A DNA stretch of 64,000 nucleotides from UBA877 sp034436335 (GCA_034436335.1 DAOTVO010000059.1:156106-220105), one strand, 5' to 3'. Shown: positions 33,128 through 41,763, counted from the first letter of the stretch. The notes: a model not told the origin generated them from the letters alone. Numbers and translations are program-made.

Positions 33128-34105
33128 ATGGCCGATAAAAAATTTACGATCGGACTTCTCACCTCCGGCGGCGACTCGCCGGGCATGAATCCGTGCATCC
33201 GGGCGGTGGTGCGGGCCGCGGCTGCCCGCGACGCCCAGGTCATCGGCATCATGGATGGCTACGAAGGCCTCATCAACGGTGAATTCCGGCCGCTTGGCCC
33301 GCGCGATGTGGGCGGCATCATGCAGCGCGGCGGGACGATTCTGCAGACCCGGCGCTCCAAACGTTTCATGGAGAAAGCCTATCAGCGCGAAGCCATTCGC
33401 AACATCAACAGCGCCGGCATGGATGGCCTGATTGTCATCGGCGGGGAAGGTTCGCTCAAGGGCGCGCATGTGCTGGCCGAGCAGGGCGTCCGCGTGGTGG
33501 GCATCCCCGGCAGTATTGACAACGACATCTGGGGCACCGACATGGCGATTGGCGTGGATACGGCCATGAACACCATCATGGATGCCATAGACAAATTGCG
33601 CGATACGGCCTCCTCGCACGGGCGCGCCTTCCTGGTTGAAGTAATGGGACGCAACTGCGGCTACCTGGCCGTGATGGCCGGCATCGTCAGCGGGGCCGAG
33701 ATGGTCATTACCCCCGAGTCGCCGGTCACGGTGGAAGAGGTCGCCAAAGCCGTCGAGGGAGCGTACATGCGAGGCAAGACACATGCCATCATCGTCGTCG
33801 CCGAAGGCGCAAACCTGAAAGTCGTGGATCTGGCGAAAGCCCTTGATGACATGGACGTCGGCTTTACCACGCGCGTCACCATCCTCGGCCACATCCAGCG
33901 CGGCGGCTCGCCGACTGCTTTCGAGCGCATGCTGGCCACCCGCATGGGGGTCAAGGCGGTCGAGACGCTCGTCTCTGGCCAGACGGATGTGATGGTCGCT
34001 TTACAGGGACGCACGATGGGCCTCGTCCCCCTGACCGAGGTGACTAGCAAGTCGCGCTCGGTCAACCCGGAATATTTTGAGATGGCACACATCCTCTCCC
34101 GGTGA
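33128..34105 (+). CDS. pfk: 6-phosphofructokinase, ATP-dependent type
   Basis: 325 residues from ATG 33128; an earlier in-frame start at 33074 lies inside rnz. It phosphorylates fructose 6-phosphate in glycolysis. Motifs: LLTSGGDSPGMNPCIRAVVR, IGGEGSLKGAHVLAEQG, VVGIPGSIDNDIWGTD (catalytic Asp), VEVMGRNCGYLAVMAGIVSG and HIQRGGSPTAFERML. The ATP/PPi discriminating positions are glycine in both GGEGS and GIPGS (not the Asp and Lys of PPi enzymes), so ATP is the likely donor. The stop overlaps a GTG that could start the next gene. Confidence 0.94.
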   Translation: MADKKFTIGLLTSGGDSPGMNPCIRAVVRAAAARDAQVIGIMDGYEGLINGEFRPLGPRDVGGIMQRGGTILQTRRSKRFMEKAYQREAIRNINSAGMDGLIVIGGEGSLKGAHVLAEQGVRVVGIPGSIDNDIWGTDMAIGVDTAMNTIMDAIDKLRDTASSHGRAFLVEVMGRNCGYLAVMAGIVSGAEMVITPESPVTVEEVAKAVEGAYMRGKTHAIIVVAEGANLKVVDLAKALDDMDVGFTTRVTILGHIQRGGSPTAFERMLATRMGVKAVETLVSGQTDVMVALQGRTMGLVPLTEVTSKSRSVNPEYFEMAHILSR

Positions 34106-34110
34106 AACTT

Positions 34111-34647
34111 ATGCCGCGCTTCGAATTGGACTTCAACCCTGTCACCCATATCACTGCAGACGCTATCGGCCAGCCGGGTCAGCGGGTTTTCTACCTGCAG
34201 GGCTGGCGCGAGACCGACCCGCAACCGGTCACCATCATCATCGAGAAGATTCAACTCCAGAGCCTGGTCATTGGCCTGGAACAGATGGTGAACGAAATCG
34301 CTCGCCAGCGACCGGCGCTGGCCGTCCCGGCGGCGGACTACGACGAGGAGAAGATGCACATCCACCCGCCCGTGGACCCGCTCTTTCGCGCTGGCGAAAT
34401 GGGGCTTGGCTATGATTTGGACCGCGACCTCATCATTATCCTGGCGCGCGAAGTCGTCATGGAAACTGACGACCCCGATGAGGCCGCTGTTGTCCGCTTT
34501 TGGTGCAGCCGCAGGCAGGCACGCCAACTGGCGGCCTGGGGCATGGAAGTCATCAACCGCGGGCGGCCCATCTGTCCGCAGTGCGGGCAGCCGATGGAGC
34601 CGGAGGGGCATTTCTGCCCCAAGAAGAATGGGCATAAGAAGCAGTGA
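34111..34647 (+). CDS. DUF3090 family protein
   Basis: 178 residues from ATG 34111 (a GTG at 34102 overlapping the pfk stop would add three). The family usually begins near MPRFELD, as here. DUF3090 proteins are best known from actinobacteria, encoded beside a SCO1664-family kinase-like protein; the same pair occurs here. Visible features are PVTIIIEKIQLQSLVIGLEQ, the acidic LGYDLDRDLIIILARE, a Cys-Arg-rich segment RFWCSRRQARQLA, and a C-terminal zinc-ribbon-like CPQCGQPMEPEGHFC (CxxC, later Cys). The function is unknown. Confidence 0.85.
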   Translation: MPRFELDFNPVTHITADAIGQPGQRVFYLQGWRETDPQPVTIIIEKIQLQSLVIGLEQMVNEIARQRPALAVPAADYDEEKMHIHPPVDPLFRAGEMGLGYDLDRDLIIILAREVVMETDDPDEAAVVRFWCSRRQARQLAAWGMEVINRGRPICPQCGQPMEPEGHFCPKKNGHKKQ

Positions 34648-34720
34648 GTAGGGTAGAGAGTAGAGAACAGAGCGTAGAAAGCAGAGAGCAGTGAGCAGTG
34701 AGCAGTTATCGGCGCTCGAA
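34648..34720. repeat. Short tandem GAGCAGT-type repeat spanning the start of the next gene
   Basis: The sequence drifts through TAGAGAGTAGAGAACAGAG into repeated GAGCAGTGAGCAGTGAGCAG, then into codons of the SCO1664-family gene. The repeat supplies its GTG start codon and first residues (SSEQLS). Confidence 0.7.
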
Positions 34721-35413
34721 ATAAAACAGGCCCTGGAGAAAGGCGAAATCTCTCTTCAGAGCCAGTTTTTACTTGGCTCCAACTACACCTTCCTCGTCAT
34801 TGTCGAGCACGCAGACCTGAAGATTCCCGCCGTCTACAAGCCGATGCGCGGCGAACAGCCGCTGTGGGACTTCCCCGAGGCCTCTTTGGCCGGGCGCGAA
34901 GTGGCCGCCTACCTCGTCAGCGAGGCGCTCGGCTTCGGCTTCGTCCCGCTCACCATCCTGCGCGACGGCCCATTCGGTCCCGGCTCGCTCCAGCAGTACA
35001 TCGAGTACAATCCGAACTACCACTACTTCAACTTCAAGCCCGCCGACAAGTCCCGCCTGCGCCCCGTCGCCCTGTTCGACCTGCTGGTCAACAACGCCGA
35101 CCGCAAGGGCAGCCACGTCTTCTTCCAGAAACGCACCCGCCGCCTCTTCGCCATTGACCACGGCCTCTGCTTTCATGTGGAGGACAAACTGCGCACGGTC
35201 ATCTGGGATTTCGCTGGCGAACCATTCCCCGAGGAACTGCTTGCCGCCCTGCGCCTCGCCGCGCGGACCCCGGACCTGCCCGCCGCCCTTCAGCCTTATC
35301 TCAGCCCGCAGGAGATCGCCGCCCTCCGCTCCCGCGCCGAAGCCCTGCTGGCAAACCCCGTCTTCCCGCATCCTCCCCAGCATCGACGCGCTTTCCCTTA
35401 TCCGCCGCTCTAA
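34691..35413 (+). CDS. SCO1664 family (PI3/4-kinase-like) protein
   Basis: 240 residues. The family has a protein/phosphatidylinositol-kinase-like core: LLGSNYTFLVIVEHADLKIP, VYKPMRGEQPLWDFPE (nucleotide-binding Lys), LAGREVAAYLVSEALGFGFV, LFDLLVNNADRKGSHVFF (catalytic Asn/Asp) and LFAIDHGLCFHVEDKLRT (the DHG metal-binding Asp). It is probably a small-molecule or lipid kinase, unproven. It follows the DUF3090 gene by 43 bases, the conserved pairing. The start lies in a tandem repeat, so the true initiation codon is uncertain: GTG 34691 or an internal site. The C-terminus is proline-rich. Confidence 0.82.
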   Translation: MSSEQLSALEIKQALEKGEISLQSQFLLGSNYTFLVIVEHADLKIPAVYKPMRGEQPLWDFPEASLAGREVAAYLVSEALGFGFVPLTILRDGPFGPGSLQQYIEYNPNYHYFNFKPADKSRLRPVALFDLLVNNADRKGSHVFFQKRTRRLFAIDHGLCFHVEDKLRTVIWDFAGEPFPEELLAALRLAARTPDLPAALQPYLSPQEIAALRSRAEALLANPVFPHPPQHRRAFPYPPL

Positions 35414-35467
35414 CACTCAAACAAGTCCACCTTCCAACCTGCCAACATATTTGAAAAGGAGAATTGT

Positions 35468-36502
35468 ATGCACTATCGTCTCGCCTTGCTTGGTTTCGGC
35501 AACGTCGGCCGCGCCTTCGCCCGCCTGTTGAAACGCAAGTCCGCCGAACTCGAAGCGGAGTACGGCATCCGCTTCATTGTCACCGGCATTGCCACCGGCC
35601 GCCATGGAATCGCCCTCGACCCGGACGGTCTCGACCTGGACAAAGCCCTCGAACTTATCGAGCGCGGCGACTCCTTATCCCTGATTACCAAATTCCCAAT
35701 CACCGATACCCTGGATTTCCTCCACTCCGTCCCGGCGGATGTGCTGTTCGAGAGCTCGCCGGTCAACCACGAGAACGGCGAACCGGCGGTCAGTTACCTG
35801 CGCATTGCGCTGGAGCGCGGCATGCACGCCGTCACTGCCAACAAGGGACCCGTCGTTCACGCCTACCGCGAACTGACCGACCTGGCGGCGCAGAAGAAGC
35901 GCAAATTCTACTTCGAGTCCACGGTGATGGACGGCGCGCCCATCTTCTCGCTCTTCCGCTCTGCCCTGCCTGCCGCGCAGATCACCTCCTTCCGCGGCAT
36001 CCTGAACTCGACCACCAACCTGATCCTGGGGCGCATGGAGAACGGCGAGTCGTTCGAGCAGGCCGTCAAATATGCTCAGCAAGTGGGGCTGGCCGAGACC
36101 GACCCCTCCGCCGACGTGGACGGCTGGGACGCGGCCATCAAAGTGGCCGCTCTGACAACCGTCCTGATGGGCGTTCCACTCAAACCGCAGGACGTGGAGC
36201 GTACCGGCATCCGCGCCATCACGGCAGAAAGCGTTGCCGCCGCCAAAGCCGCAGGAAAGCGCTGGAAACTGGTCTGCACTGCCGAGCGGGATGGCGGCGG
36301 CGTGAGGGCGCGCGTCGCCCCGGAACAGGTCTCCCCCGATTCGCCTCTCTTCAGCGTGGACGGTTCGTCCTCCATCGTGGAGTTTCACACCGACATCCTG
36401 CCGGCTCTCTCGATTGTGGAGGGCAATCCCGGCCCGGAGACCACCGCCTACGGTCTGCTGGCCGATTTCATCAACGCGGTCAGGGGAGAAATACGGGCTT
36501 AA
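35468..36502 (+). CDS. hom: Homoserine dehydrogenase
   Basis: 344 residues, the short form without a C-terminal ACT domain, so direct threonine feedback through ACT is not expected. It reduces aspartate semialdehyde to homoserine, on the route to threonine and methionine. Features: Rossmann start LALLGFGNVGRAFARLL, the nucleotide-binding HAVTANKGPVVHAYREL (catalytic Lys region), FESTVMDGAPIFSL, and GILNSTTNLILGRMENG with AETDPSADVDGWDAAIKVA. The ATG has AAAAGGAG 6 bases upstream. It stands alone, with no aspartate kinase or threonine synthase beside it. Confidence 0.93.
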   Translation: MHYRLALLGFGNVGRAFARLLKRKSAELEAEYGIRFIVTGIATGRHGIALDPDGLDLDKALELIERGDSLSLITKFPITDTLDFLHSVPADVLFESSPVNHENGEPAVSYLRIALERGMHAVTANKGPVVHAYRELTDLAAQKKRKFYFESTVMDGAPIFSLFRSALPAAQITSFRGILNSTTNLILGRMENGESFEQAVKYAQQVGLAETDPSADVDGWDAAIKVAALTTVLMGVPLKPQDVERTGIRAITAESVAAAKAAGKRWKLVCTAERDGGGVRARVAPEQVSPDSPLFSVDGSSSIVEFHTDILPALSIVEGNPGPETTAYGLLADFINAVRGEIRA

Positions 36503-36701
36503 CGCAAAGAGGCTCTCCCAAAAGTAGGGCAGAATGTATTTCGCCGCTCCATAAGGCCAACGCAAGGAAGGTCTTCAGGAAGGTTTTCCGCGCCTCAAAG
36601 CCGCTATCCCCTCTTTCGAGACCACTCCCCGACAAACCATCCTGTCGGGAACGGTGGCATCCAGACCGGTTGGCGAGAACGGCGATGAAGGCGGGCGAAT
36701 C

Positions 36702-36857
36702 CTAGTAAGATACCAAGTCGCTGTTCAACTTTGTGAAGACGTTGCCAATGATGGGTCCGAGCAGCAATAAAACTGCAAGAACAACAAGGGCAATCAAAAC
36801 TAAAAGGAATGCATACTCGACCAGGCCCTGGCCGCCTTCGCGGGGTAAAAATAACAT
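36702..36857 (-). CDS. flp: Flp/Fap-type IVb pilin (orphan)
   Basis: 51 residues, below usual ORF cut-offs. After a short basic leader MLFLPREGG the sequence reads QGLVEYAFLLVLIALVVLAV, the Flp pilin signature: a Glu-Tyr at the start of a long hydrophobic helix, with a prepilin-peptidase site expected at Gly-Gln. It ends GNVFTKLNSDLVSY. The ATG is preceded by AAAGGAGGTG at good distance. Flp pilins assemble tight-adherence pili with tad genes, but none lies nearby. It is 18 bases downstream of nth on the same strand, so it may be read from the nth operon. Confidence 0.82.
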   Translation of the reverse strand: MLFLPREGGQGLVEYAFLLVLIALVVLAVLLLLGPIIGNVFTKLNSDLVSY

Positions 36858-36875
36858 TTTGCTTTCACCTCCTTT

Positions 36876-37559
36876 CTATTTGGAATTTAAACCAGCCTTT
36901 GGCGATTTCACAAAGGCGCAGGTTTCGTGTAAGGGGCAGCGTTCGCAGTGCGGTAGGCGCGCTGTACAAATTTCCCGCCCCAGGCGAATGAGGTTCAGAT
37001 GAACGGGATAATAAGTTTCGGGCGGAAATACTTGTTCCAGGTAGGTGTGCGCATCCTCGACGCTCATCGCTTGCGGACGCAGTCCCAGGCGGCCCGTGAC
37101 TCGGTAGATGTGCGTGTCCACCGGAAAGGCCGGCCGCCCCAGCGAAAAGAGCAGGACGATAGCCGCTGTTTTCGGGCCAACACCCCTGAATTTGGTCAGC
37201 CAAGCGCGTGCTTCCTCGAGAGGAAGTTCTTTCAGGAAGGATAAATCGAAAGAGCCGCGTTCAGCGCTGATTTCCTTCAAAACTTGCTGAATACGCGGCC
37301 CTTTTTGGTTTGCCAGCCCGGCCGGGCGGATGGCTTCGATGACCGAGTGAGGCTCCGCATCGCGCACTTGTTCCCAGGTTGGGTAACGTTGGCGAAGAAG
37401 ATTGAAAGCCCGATCGCGATTGATGTCATTGGTATTTTGGGAGAGAATGGTCGAGACGAGTTCATCCACCGGCGGCAACGGATTGCGCCAGGTGGGGCTG
37501 CCAAAGGCTTCCAACAGGCGTTGGTGAATTTGCAGAGCCAATGATTTCGAATCGTTCAT
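36876..37559 (-). CDS. nth: Endonuclease III-type DNA glycosylase with [4Fe-4S] cluster
   Basis: 227 residues. It removes oxidised bases and nicks the strand. The helix-hairpin-helix FRGVGPKTAAIVLLF holds the catalytic Lys, AFPVDTHIYRVTGRLGL the catalytic Asp, and the C-terminal cluster ligands are in the exact pattern C-x6-C-x2-C-x5-C (CTARLPHCERCPLHETC). ILSQNTNDINRDRAFNLL is the LSxQT-like segment. It overlaps the asparaginase gene upstream relation as ATGA at 37556-37559. The Flp pilin follows 18 bases downstream. Nth and the broader HhH-GPD group are hard to separate by eye; the Lys plus Asp pair favours the bifunctional Nth. Confidence 0.92.
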   Translation of the reverse strand: MNDSKSLALQIHQRLLEAFGSPTWRNPLPPVDELVSTILSQNTNDINRDRAFNLLRQRYPTWEQVRDAEPHSVIEAIRPAGLANQKGPRIQQVLKEISAERGSFDLSFLKELPLEEARAWLTKFRGVGPKTAAIVLLFSLGRPAFPVDTHIYRVTGRLGLRPQAMSVEDAHTYLEQVFPPETYYPVHLNLIRLGREICTARLPHCERCPLHETCAFVKSPKAGLNSK

Positions 37560-38644
37560 AAGGGCGTGTCTGGTCGCCGGAGGGTGAAGACCGGCCTCGA
37601 TTGGCCAACGACGAGTTTGCGCAGGTTGACCACCGGCTTGACCGGACCGAATTCGGTCGAGAGCGCTTCCAGTTCCTTCTCGCCGATGTATCCCATCTGC
37701 CTGAGAATTTCAAGCGCAAAGGCCGGGCGGGCGCGGTTATACGAGTCGCCGTTGGCTTTGCGGATGGAGATGTCTCCGTCCGATACTTTCAACGCGATGC
37801 CGATGCCGGGCGAGTCGGGTGACAAAGCGCCGGCCATGATACCCATACACAGATAACCTTCTGCTCCAACTTTGGCGAGAATTCGGCCGGCGCAGGTTTC
37901 CATCAGGCAGGTATCGAAACGTCCTTGTCCGCCCACCATTACCGGGTAGGCCAGCATCGAGGAGACGATTCTCCGGCAGGCGGCCGCGCGCTCTACAGAA
38001 AGACCACGCGGGTCACAGAGACGGGCGAATCCCAGCGCCGCGTTGTAGAGCGGCATGGCAAAGTTAGGCGCTGAACAGCCATCTATGCCGATTTCGATCT
38101 TGTCCTGCGGAAGCCCGCACATTTCCGAAACCGTCTCCAGGATGGTTTTTTGGATGGGATGTTCAGGGTTGATGTAGTCGGCAATGGGCAGGCCGCGCAT
38201 CCGGGCGTGCGCCAGCATGCCGCTATGTTTGCCGGAGCAGTTATTTTGATTGGGGGCGGGCTGCTGTCCACTTTTGATGAGTTCGATTTGTTCGGGCAAT
38301 GAAAACGGCATATGGACGCCGCACAATAAATCGCTTTCCTGAACGCCGACTTTTTCCTGAATGCCTTTCACCGCTTCCACATGTTCTTTTGAACCGTCGT
38401 GGGAGGAACAAATGACGGCGATTTCCTTGGAAGTGAGATGAAACACCTGGTCTCCGCCTCGCTCGATAAAGGGCAGGGCTTGAAAAGGCTTGGCGCTGGA
38501 ACGCAGATAGGTCACCAGTTGAGGGTCGCCAACCCAGGCTAATAGCCGGCCTCCAGCATCTACAACAGCAGCCGCTCCATAATGTCTGGATTCAACGATG
38601 TTGCCTCGAGTCAATTCAAGGACGGGCTGGTATGTTTCTGTCAT
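37556..38644 (-). CDS. Asparaginase II family (Rhizobium-type) amidohydrolase
   Basis: 362 residues. The family (AnsA of Rhizobium etli type) hydrolyses asparagine to aspartate and ammonia and resembles serine beta-lactamase/glutaminase-type folds. Typical segments are LTRGNIVESRHYGAAAVVD, YLRSSAKPFQALPFIE (Ser-x-x-Lys pair), AVICSSHDGSKEHVEAV, NNCSGKHSGMLAHARM, GIDGCSAPNFAMPLYNAALG and VGGQGRFDTCLMETCAGRIL. All conserved Ser, Lys and Cys positions look intact. It is cytoplasmic. It overlaps nth by 4 bases downstream and lies 6 bases behind the MBL-like gene, so it belongs to a four-gene minus-strand unit (MBL, asparaginase, nth, flp). Confidence 0.9.
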   Translation of the reverse strand: MTETYQPVLELTRGNIVESRHYGAAAVVDAGGRLLAWVGDPQLVTYLRSSAKPFQALPFIERGGDQVFHLTSKEIAVICSSHDGSKEHVEAVKGIQEKVGVQESDLLCGVHMPFSLPEQIELIKSGQQPAPNQNNCSGKHSGMLAHARMRGLPIADYINPEHPIQKTILETVSEMCGLPQDKIEIGIDGCSAPNFAMPLYNAALGFARLCDPRGLSVERAAACRRIVSSMLAYPVMVGGQGRFDTCLMETCAGRILAKVGAEGYLCMGIMAGALSPDSPGIGIALKVSDGDISIRKANGDSYNRARPAFALEILRQMGYIGEKELEALSTEFGPVKPVVNLRKLVVGQSRPVFTLRRPDTPL

Positions 38645-38650
38645 GGCGAG

Positions 38651-39511
38651 TTACTCCTCATGGTTAGAACTGGTGGATGGGTGAAAGTGATGGTTGTAAT
38701 AATGCCGCAGACCGTAACGCAGGCGTTGGAGATATTTCTGTTGACGGTTCGCTGAAACTTTGAAATCGCCTGCCAGGGCATTGGCCAGAGTGTCGAACGC
38801 TTCCGATAGGTTTTTGCTGCCGACCAATTTTTCCATTTTTGCCAGCGCTTTTTTCAGGAATTCTCCTTGAGCGCGAATCTGGTCGAGATTGACCAGGCCG
38901 CTGCGCCCGCTGATGACCTGCCAGCCTCGATAGGCGGGAGAAGTCAGCAATTTGAGCGTTTCAAGCCATTCTGGAATGTTGGCGTTGGCCAGGAAAGGCG
39001 GTTGTCCGGCGATGACGGTATCGCCGACAAAAACAACGCGAACTTCCGGGATGAGCACCCAGCAGGCCCCTTGCGCGGGGCCGGGATGATGTTTCACCGT
39101 CACCGGCGTATTGCCCCAGTGGAACGACATTTGATGAGTAAAGGTAATCTCAGGAGTCGCCCAACGGATGTTGCCTACCCCTTGGATTTCTTCCCATTCC
39201 GCGCCGGTTTCTTCGCTTTGTATTTTGAACGTCGTCGGCCTAGACCGAAAGACTGCCGCGGCTTTCTCGTGAGCCACCACCGTGCAGTCCATCGAACGTA
39301 CCCCCAGTGTCCGGTCCGGATGGGCATCGAGATTGATGAGCATCCGTTCTGGGCCGCTCGAAAGGCTAAGCAGGGAGGCGCGCCAAGAGCGTCCATCTTC
39401 GGGGGAGGGCGGCGCGTCGATTTGTATCAACCCCTCAGAAAGTACGATGGCCCCCAAAACAACGCCGGGATATTGGCTTTCGATGTAAACATCTTTGGCA
39501 ATGGCTTGCAT
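38651..39511 (-). CDS. Metallo-beta-lactamase-fold protein with altered metal motif
   Basis: 286 residues. The beginning is MBL-like (VYIESQYPGVVLGAIVLSEG, then LIQIDAPPSPEDG), and late motifs such as VRVVFVGDTVIAGQPPF match the GD metal position. The core HxHxDH is degraded: where relatives read NTHxHxDH, this protein reads NLDAHPDR, keeping one His and the Asp but losing the first and last His. VKHHPGPAQGACWV retains a GHxPG-like His. A single-metal or non-catalytic role is possible. The C-terminal ~60 residues are a basic helical tail (RQQKYLQRLRYGLRHYYNHH). It is first of a run with asparaginase and nth. Confidence 0.75.
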   Translation of the reverse strand: MQAIAKDVYIESQYPGVVLGAIVLSEGLIQIDAPPSPEDGRSWRASLLSLSSGPERMLINLDAHPDRTLGVRSMDCTVVAHEKAAAVFRSRPTTFKIQSEETGAEWEEIQGVGNIRWATPEITFTHQMSFHWGNTPVTVKHHPGPAQGACWVLIPEVRVVFVGDTVIAGQPPFLANANIPEWLETLKLLTSPAYRGWQVISGRSGLVNLDQIRAQGEFLKKALAKMEKLVGSKNLSEAFDTLANALAGDFKVSANRQQKYLQRLRYGLRHYYNHHFHPSTSSNHEE

Positions 39512-39524
39512 GCAGACTCCTGAC

Positions 39525-41627
39525 TTATTTCGTGTTTACTGCGGGCAGGCTGACCAAAAATTTTGCGCCTTGCCCCGGATTGCTTTCGACCCATATTTTC
39601 CCTTTATGTCCCTCCACCGCCAGACGGCAGAAAGCCAGCCCCATCCCCAACCCTCCGGGGCCATCTTTGCCTTTGAGACGGGTAAATTTTTCGAAAATGT
39701 GGGTTTGTTCTGCGGCAGGAATTCCGGGTCCATTATCTCGGACCCAGAAGACGATATTTTCTTTTTCGCGCTTGACGCCGATTTCTATTTTGCCTTCGAT
39801 GGCGGTGAATTTGGAAGCGTTTTCAAGTAAATTGATTAACACCCGTCGAATCATGTCCACATCCACGATAATGGGCGGCAGATTTGCGGGGATGGTGCTG
39901 GTCAGCACCTGGTGACGGTTCTCAATCATCGGGCGGACCGCCTCCACAGCCTCATTGACCAATAAAAGCGGCGAGACAGATTGTTGAGAAACAATCGGCT
40001 GTCCCGATTCGAGCCGGTTGATATCTAGCAAGGAATTGACCAACCGCTGGATGCGGTCTGTCGAATGCCGGGCAATGGTCAGCACCGATTCGATGGTTTC
40101 GTTTTCTTGACCCGCAAAGAGCGCCTTCAGCACATCCAAACTGGAGACAATATTTGCAAGCGGCGAGCGCAGGTCGTGATAAATCATCGAGGTCAAGTCT
40201 TCACGCAACATATCGAGGTCTTTTCTCTCGGTAATATCACGCATCAGCCATTGCAGAGACTCGGCCTCTTCAAACGTCACTCGCCGAACATACACTTGGA
40301 TGGGGATTGAACGTCCGTGCTTGTTGTACAGGACAGCCTCATAACTGATTGTCTGCCCGGGTTTGAGAGTCTCAGGGGTGATTTCGCGACCGTTTTTGAC
40401 GGCTTCGTGCAGGGTGTGAATGGACATTCCCTGCAATTGCTCCTGCGGATAGCCACTGATAACGGCCGCCTGCCGGTTGACTTCATGCACTTTCCCTTCC
40501 CAGTCGGTGACAAAGATGGGGTCAACGCTGTCATCGAAGAGTTCGCGGTAGCGCTTATGCATTGCCTGCAGGCGTTCGAAAAGTTGAGCATGCTGGATGG
40601 CAGAACCGGCCATGTTGCCGATGCCGACCAGCACGAGCAGGGCGTCTGGGTCGAAATGGCCGGAAAGTGGGTTGATTGCCTCCAAAATACCAATGACTCG
40701 CCCCTGGGCGTAAATAGGCGCCACAGCGATTGCCCGCATCTCGATGCCGTCGAACTTTTCTGCGGGCGCGAAGCGCTTTTCCTCCCGCACGGTGGGGATG
40801 ACAACCCCTTGCCCTCCTGTCATGACCGAGGTCAAAATCCCCGCCCCTGCCGGAATCCGCTTGCCGATGATTTTGTCTTTGTTTTCTCCCGTTGCCGCCT
40901 GAAAGACCAGTTCGCCATTGGACTCGAGCAGCGCCAGCGCCACAGTCTCCACCTGCAAAGCGCGGATTGTATCGTTCAAGATGCGCTGAAGGACATCCTC
41001 CGTGCTCATCGCGACGTTGAGCGCTGCCGCGGAGGCCGCCAGTGCCGTCATGACCCGCGCCTGACGCTGGCTTTCTGCATACAATCGGGCGTTCAGGACA
41101 GCAATGCCTGCCTGGTCGGCGATGGCCTTTACAAGATTGAAGTGCTCTTCGGTATAGGCCCCGGGCTCAGGGTGAACGAGGGTGAGCACTCCCACCAATT
41201 TGTCGCGAGCCAAAAGCGGCACACACAGAGCGGCTTTTGCTCCCGAGCGTTCTGCTGCATCGTCCGGAAGTTTTAGCCAGCGTTCGTCTTCCTTGGTATT
41301 CGGCACCCAGGCGGCCTGGCGATTGCGAACCACCCATCCGGCCAGACCGCGCTCGACGGTTTCCCGCAGGTTTTGTGTGGTGCTTTGCTGGATTTTACGG
41401 CCAAACACAATCGCCGCGTCCACTGTCTTGCCGTTGTCATCCATCACGACAATGCTGGCCCGCTCTCCGCCCACATACTTCAGCGATTGAAACAGCACTC
41501 GCTGGAGGACAGTCCGCAGGTCAAGAGCCGATGCAAATTCCCGGCTGACTTGATAGAGAAGTTCGAGAGAAGAAAGCGATTTTTCTTCTGGCATAACTAC
41601 CTGTTGGGTAACGCGGGCGTCATTCAT
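39525..41627 (-). CDS. GAF-GAF-PAS sensor histidine kinase, soluble
   Basis: 700 residues from ATG 41627; a promoter-like TATACT lies at 41671-41676 on this strand, so the frame's more distant starts were rejected. An internal ATG at 41594 is an alternative. Domains in order: two GAF domains (about 15-165, LLYQVSREFASALDLRTVLQ; and 180-340, MTALAASAAALNVAMSTEDV), a PAS domain (about 355-475, YRELFDDSVDPIFVTDWEGK), HisKA with SMIYHDLRSPLANIVSSLDV, and HATPase (LINLLENASKFTAIEG, RDNGPGIP, GGLGMGLAFCRLAVEGH). There are no membrane helices, so it senses a cytoplasmic ligand. No response regulator is adjacent. It is divergent from the ArsR gene. Confidence 0.9.
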   Translation of the reverse strand: MNDARVTQQVVMPEEKSLSSLELLYQVSREFASALDLRTVLQRVLFQSLKYVGGERASIVVMDDNGKTVDAAIVFGRKIQQSTTQNLRETVERGLAGWVVRNRQAAWVPNTKEDERWLKLPDDAAERSGAKAALCVPLLARDKLVGVLTLVHPEPGAYTEEHFNLVKAIADQAGIAVLNARLYAESQRQARVMTALAASAAALNVAMSTEDVLQRILNDTIRALQVETVALALLESNGELVFQAATGENKDKIIGKRIPAGAGILTSVMTGGQGVVIPTVREEKRFAPAEKFDGIEMRAIAVAPIYAQGRVIGILEAINPLSGHFDPDALLVLVGIGNMAGSAIQHAQLFERLQAMHKRYRELFDDSVDPIFVTDWEGKVHEVNRQAAVISGYPQEQLQGMSIHTLHEAVKNGREITPETLKPGQTISYEAVLYNKHGRSIPIQVYVRRVTFEEAESLQWLMRDITERKDLDMLREDLTSMIYHDLRSPLANIVSSLDVLKALFAGQENETIESVLTIARHSTDRIQRLVNSLLDINRLESGQPIVSQQSVSPLLLVNEAVEAVRPMIENRHQVLTSTIPANLPPIIVDVDMIRRVLINLLENASKFTAIEGKIEIGVKREKENIVFWVRDNGPGIPAAEQTHIFEKFTRLKGKDGPGGLGMGLAFCRLAVEGHKGKIWVESNPGQGAKFLVSLPAVNTK

Positions 41628-41670
41628 ACTTTGTGGGATGAAACCAGGAAAAGGAAGGGAATTCCTAATT

Positions 41671-41676
41671 AGTATA
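41671..41676 (-). promoter_or_regulatory. -10 box of the GAF/PAS kinase gene
   Basis: TATACT on the minus strand, 43 bases ahead of the proposed ATG at 41627. TTTTTG about 16 bases upstream is a weak -35. Confidence 0.45.
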
Positions 41677-41699
41677 GCATAAATCTTGCCGGCAAAAAC

Positions 41700-41728
41700 T
41701 TGACGAAAAACATCGGTTAGATTATTAT
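41700..41728 (+). promoter_or_regulatory. Promoter of the ArsR-MFS operon
   Basis: TTGACG (41700-41705) and TATTAT (41723-41728) with exactly 17 bases between. The -10 box lies inside the palindromic operator at 41717-41752, so bound repressor would block RNA polymerase. Confidence 0.75.
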
Positions 41729-41752
41729 CTAATGCGTTAGATAATAATCTAA
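41717..41752 (+). promoter_or_regulatory. Palindromic operator, probably for the ArsR-family regulator
   Basis: TTAGATTATTATCTAA and TTAGATAATAATCTAA are perfect 16-bp reverse complements separated by TGCG. Each half is itself nearly palindromic, so the site can be read as two tandem repressor sites. It covers the -10 box and ends 2 bases before the GTG codon of the regulator gene. Confidence 0.8.
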
Positions 41753-41763
41753 CGGTGGACTTG

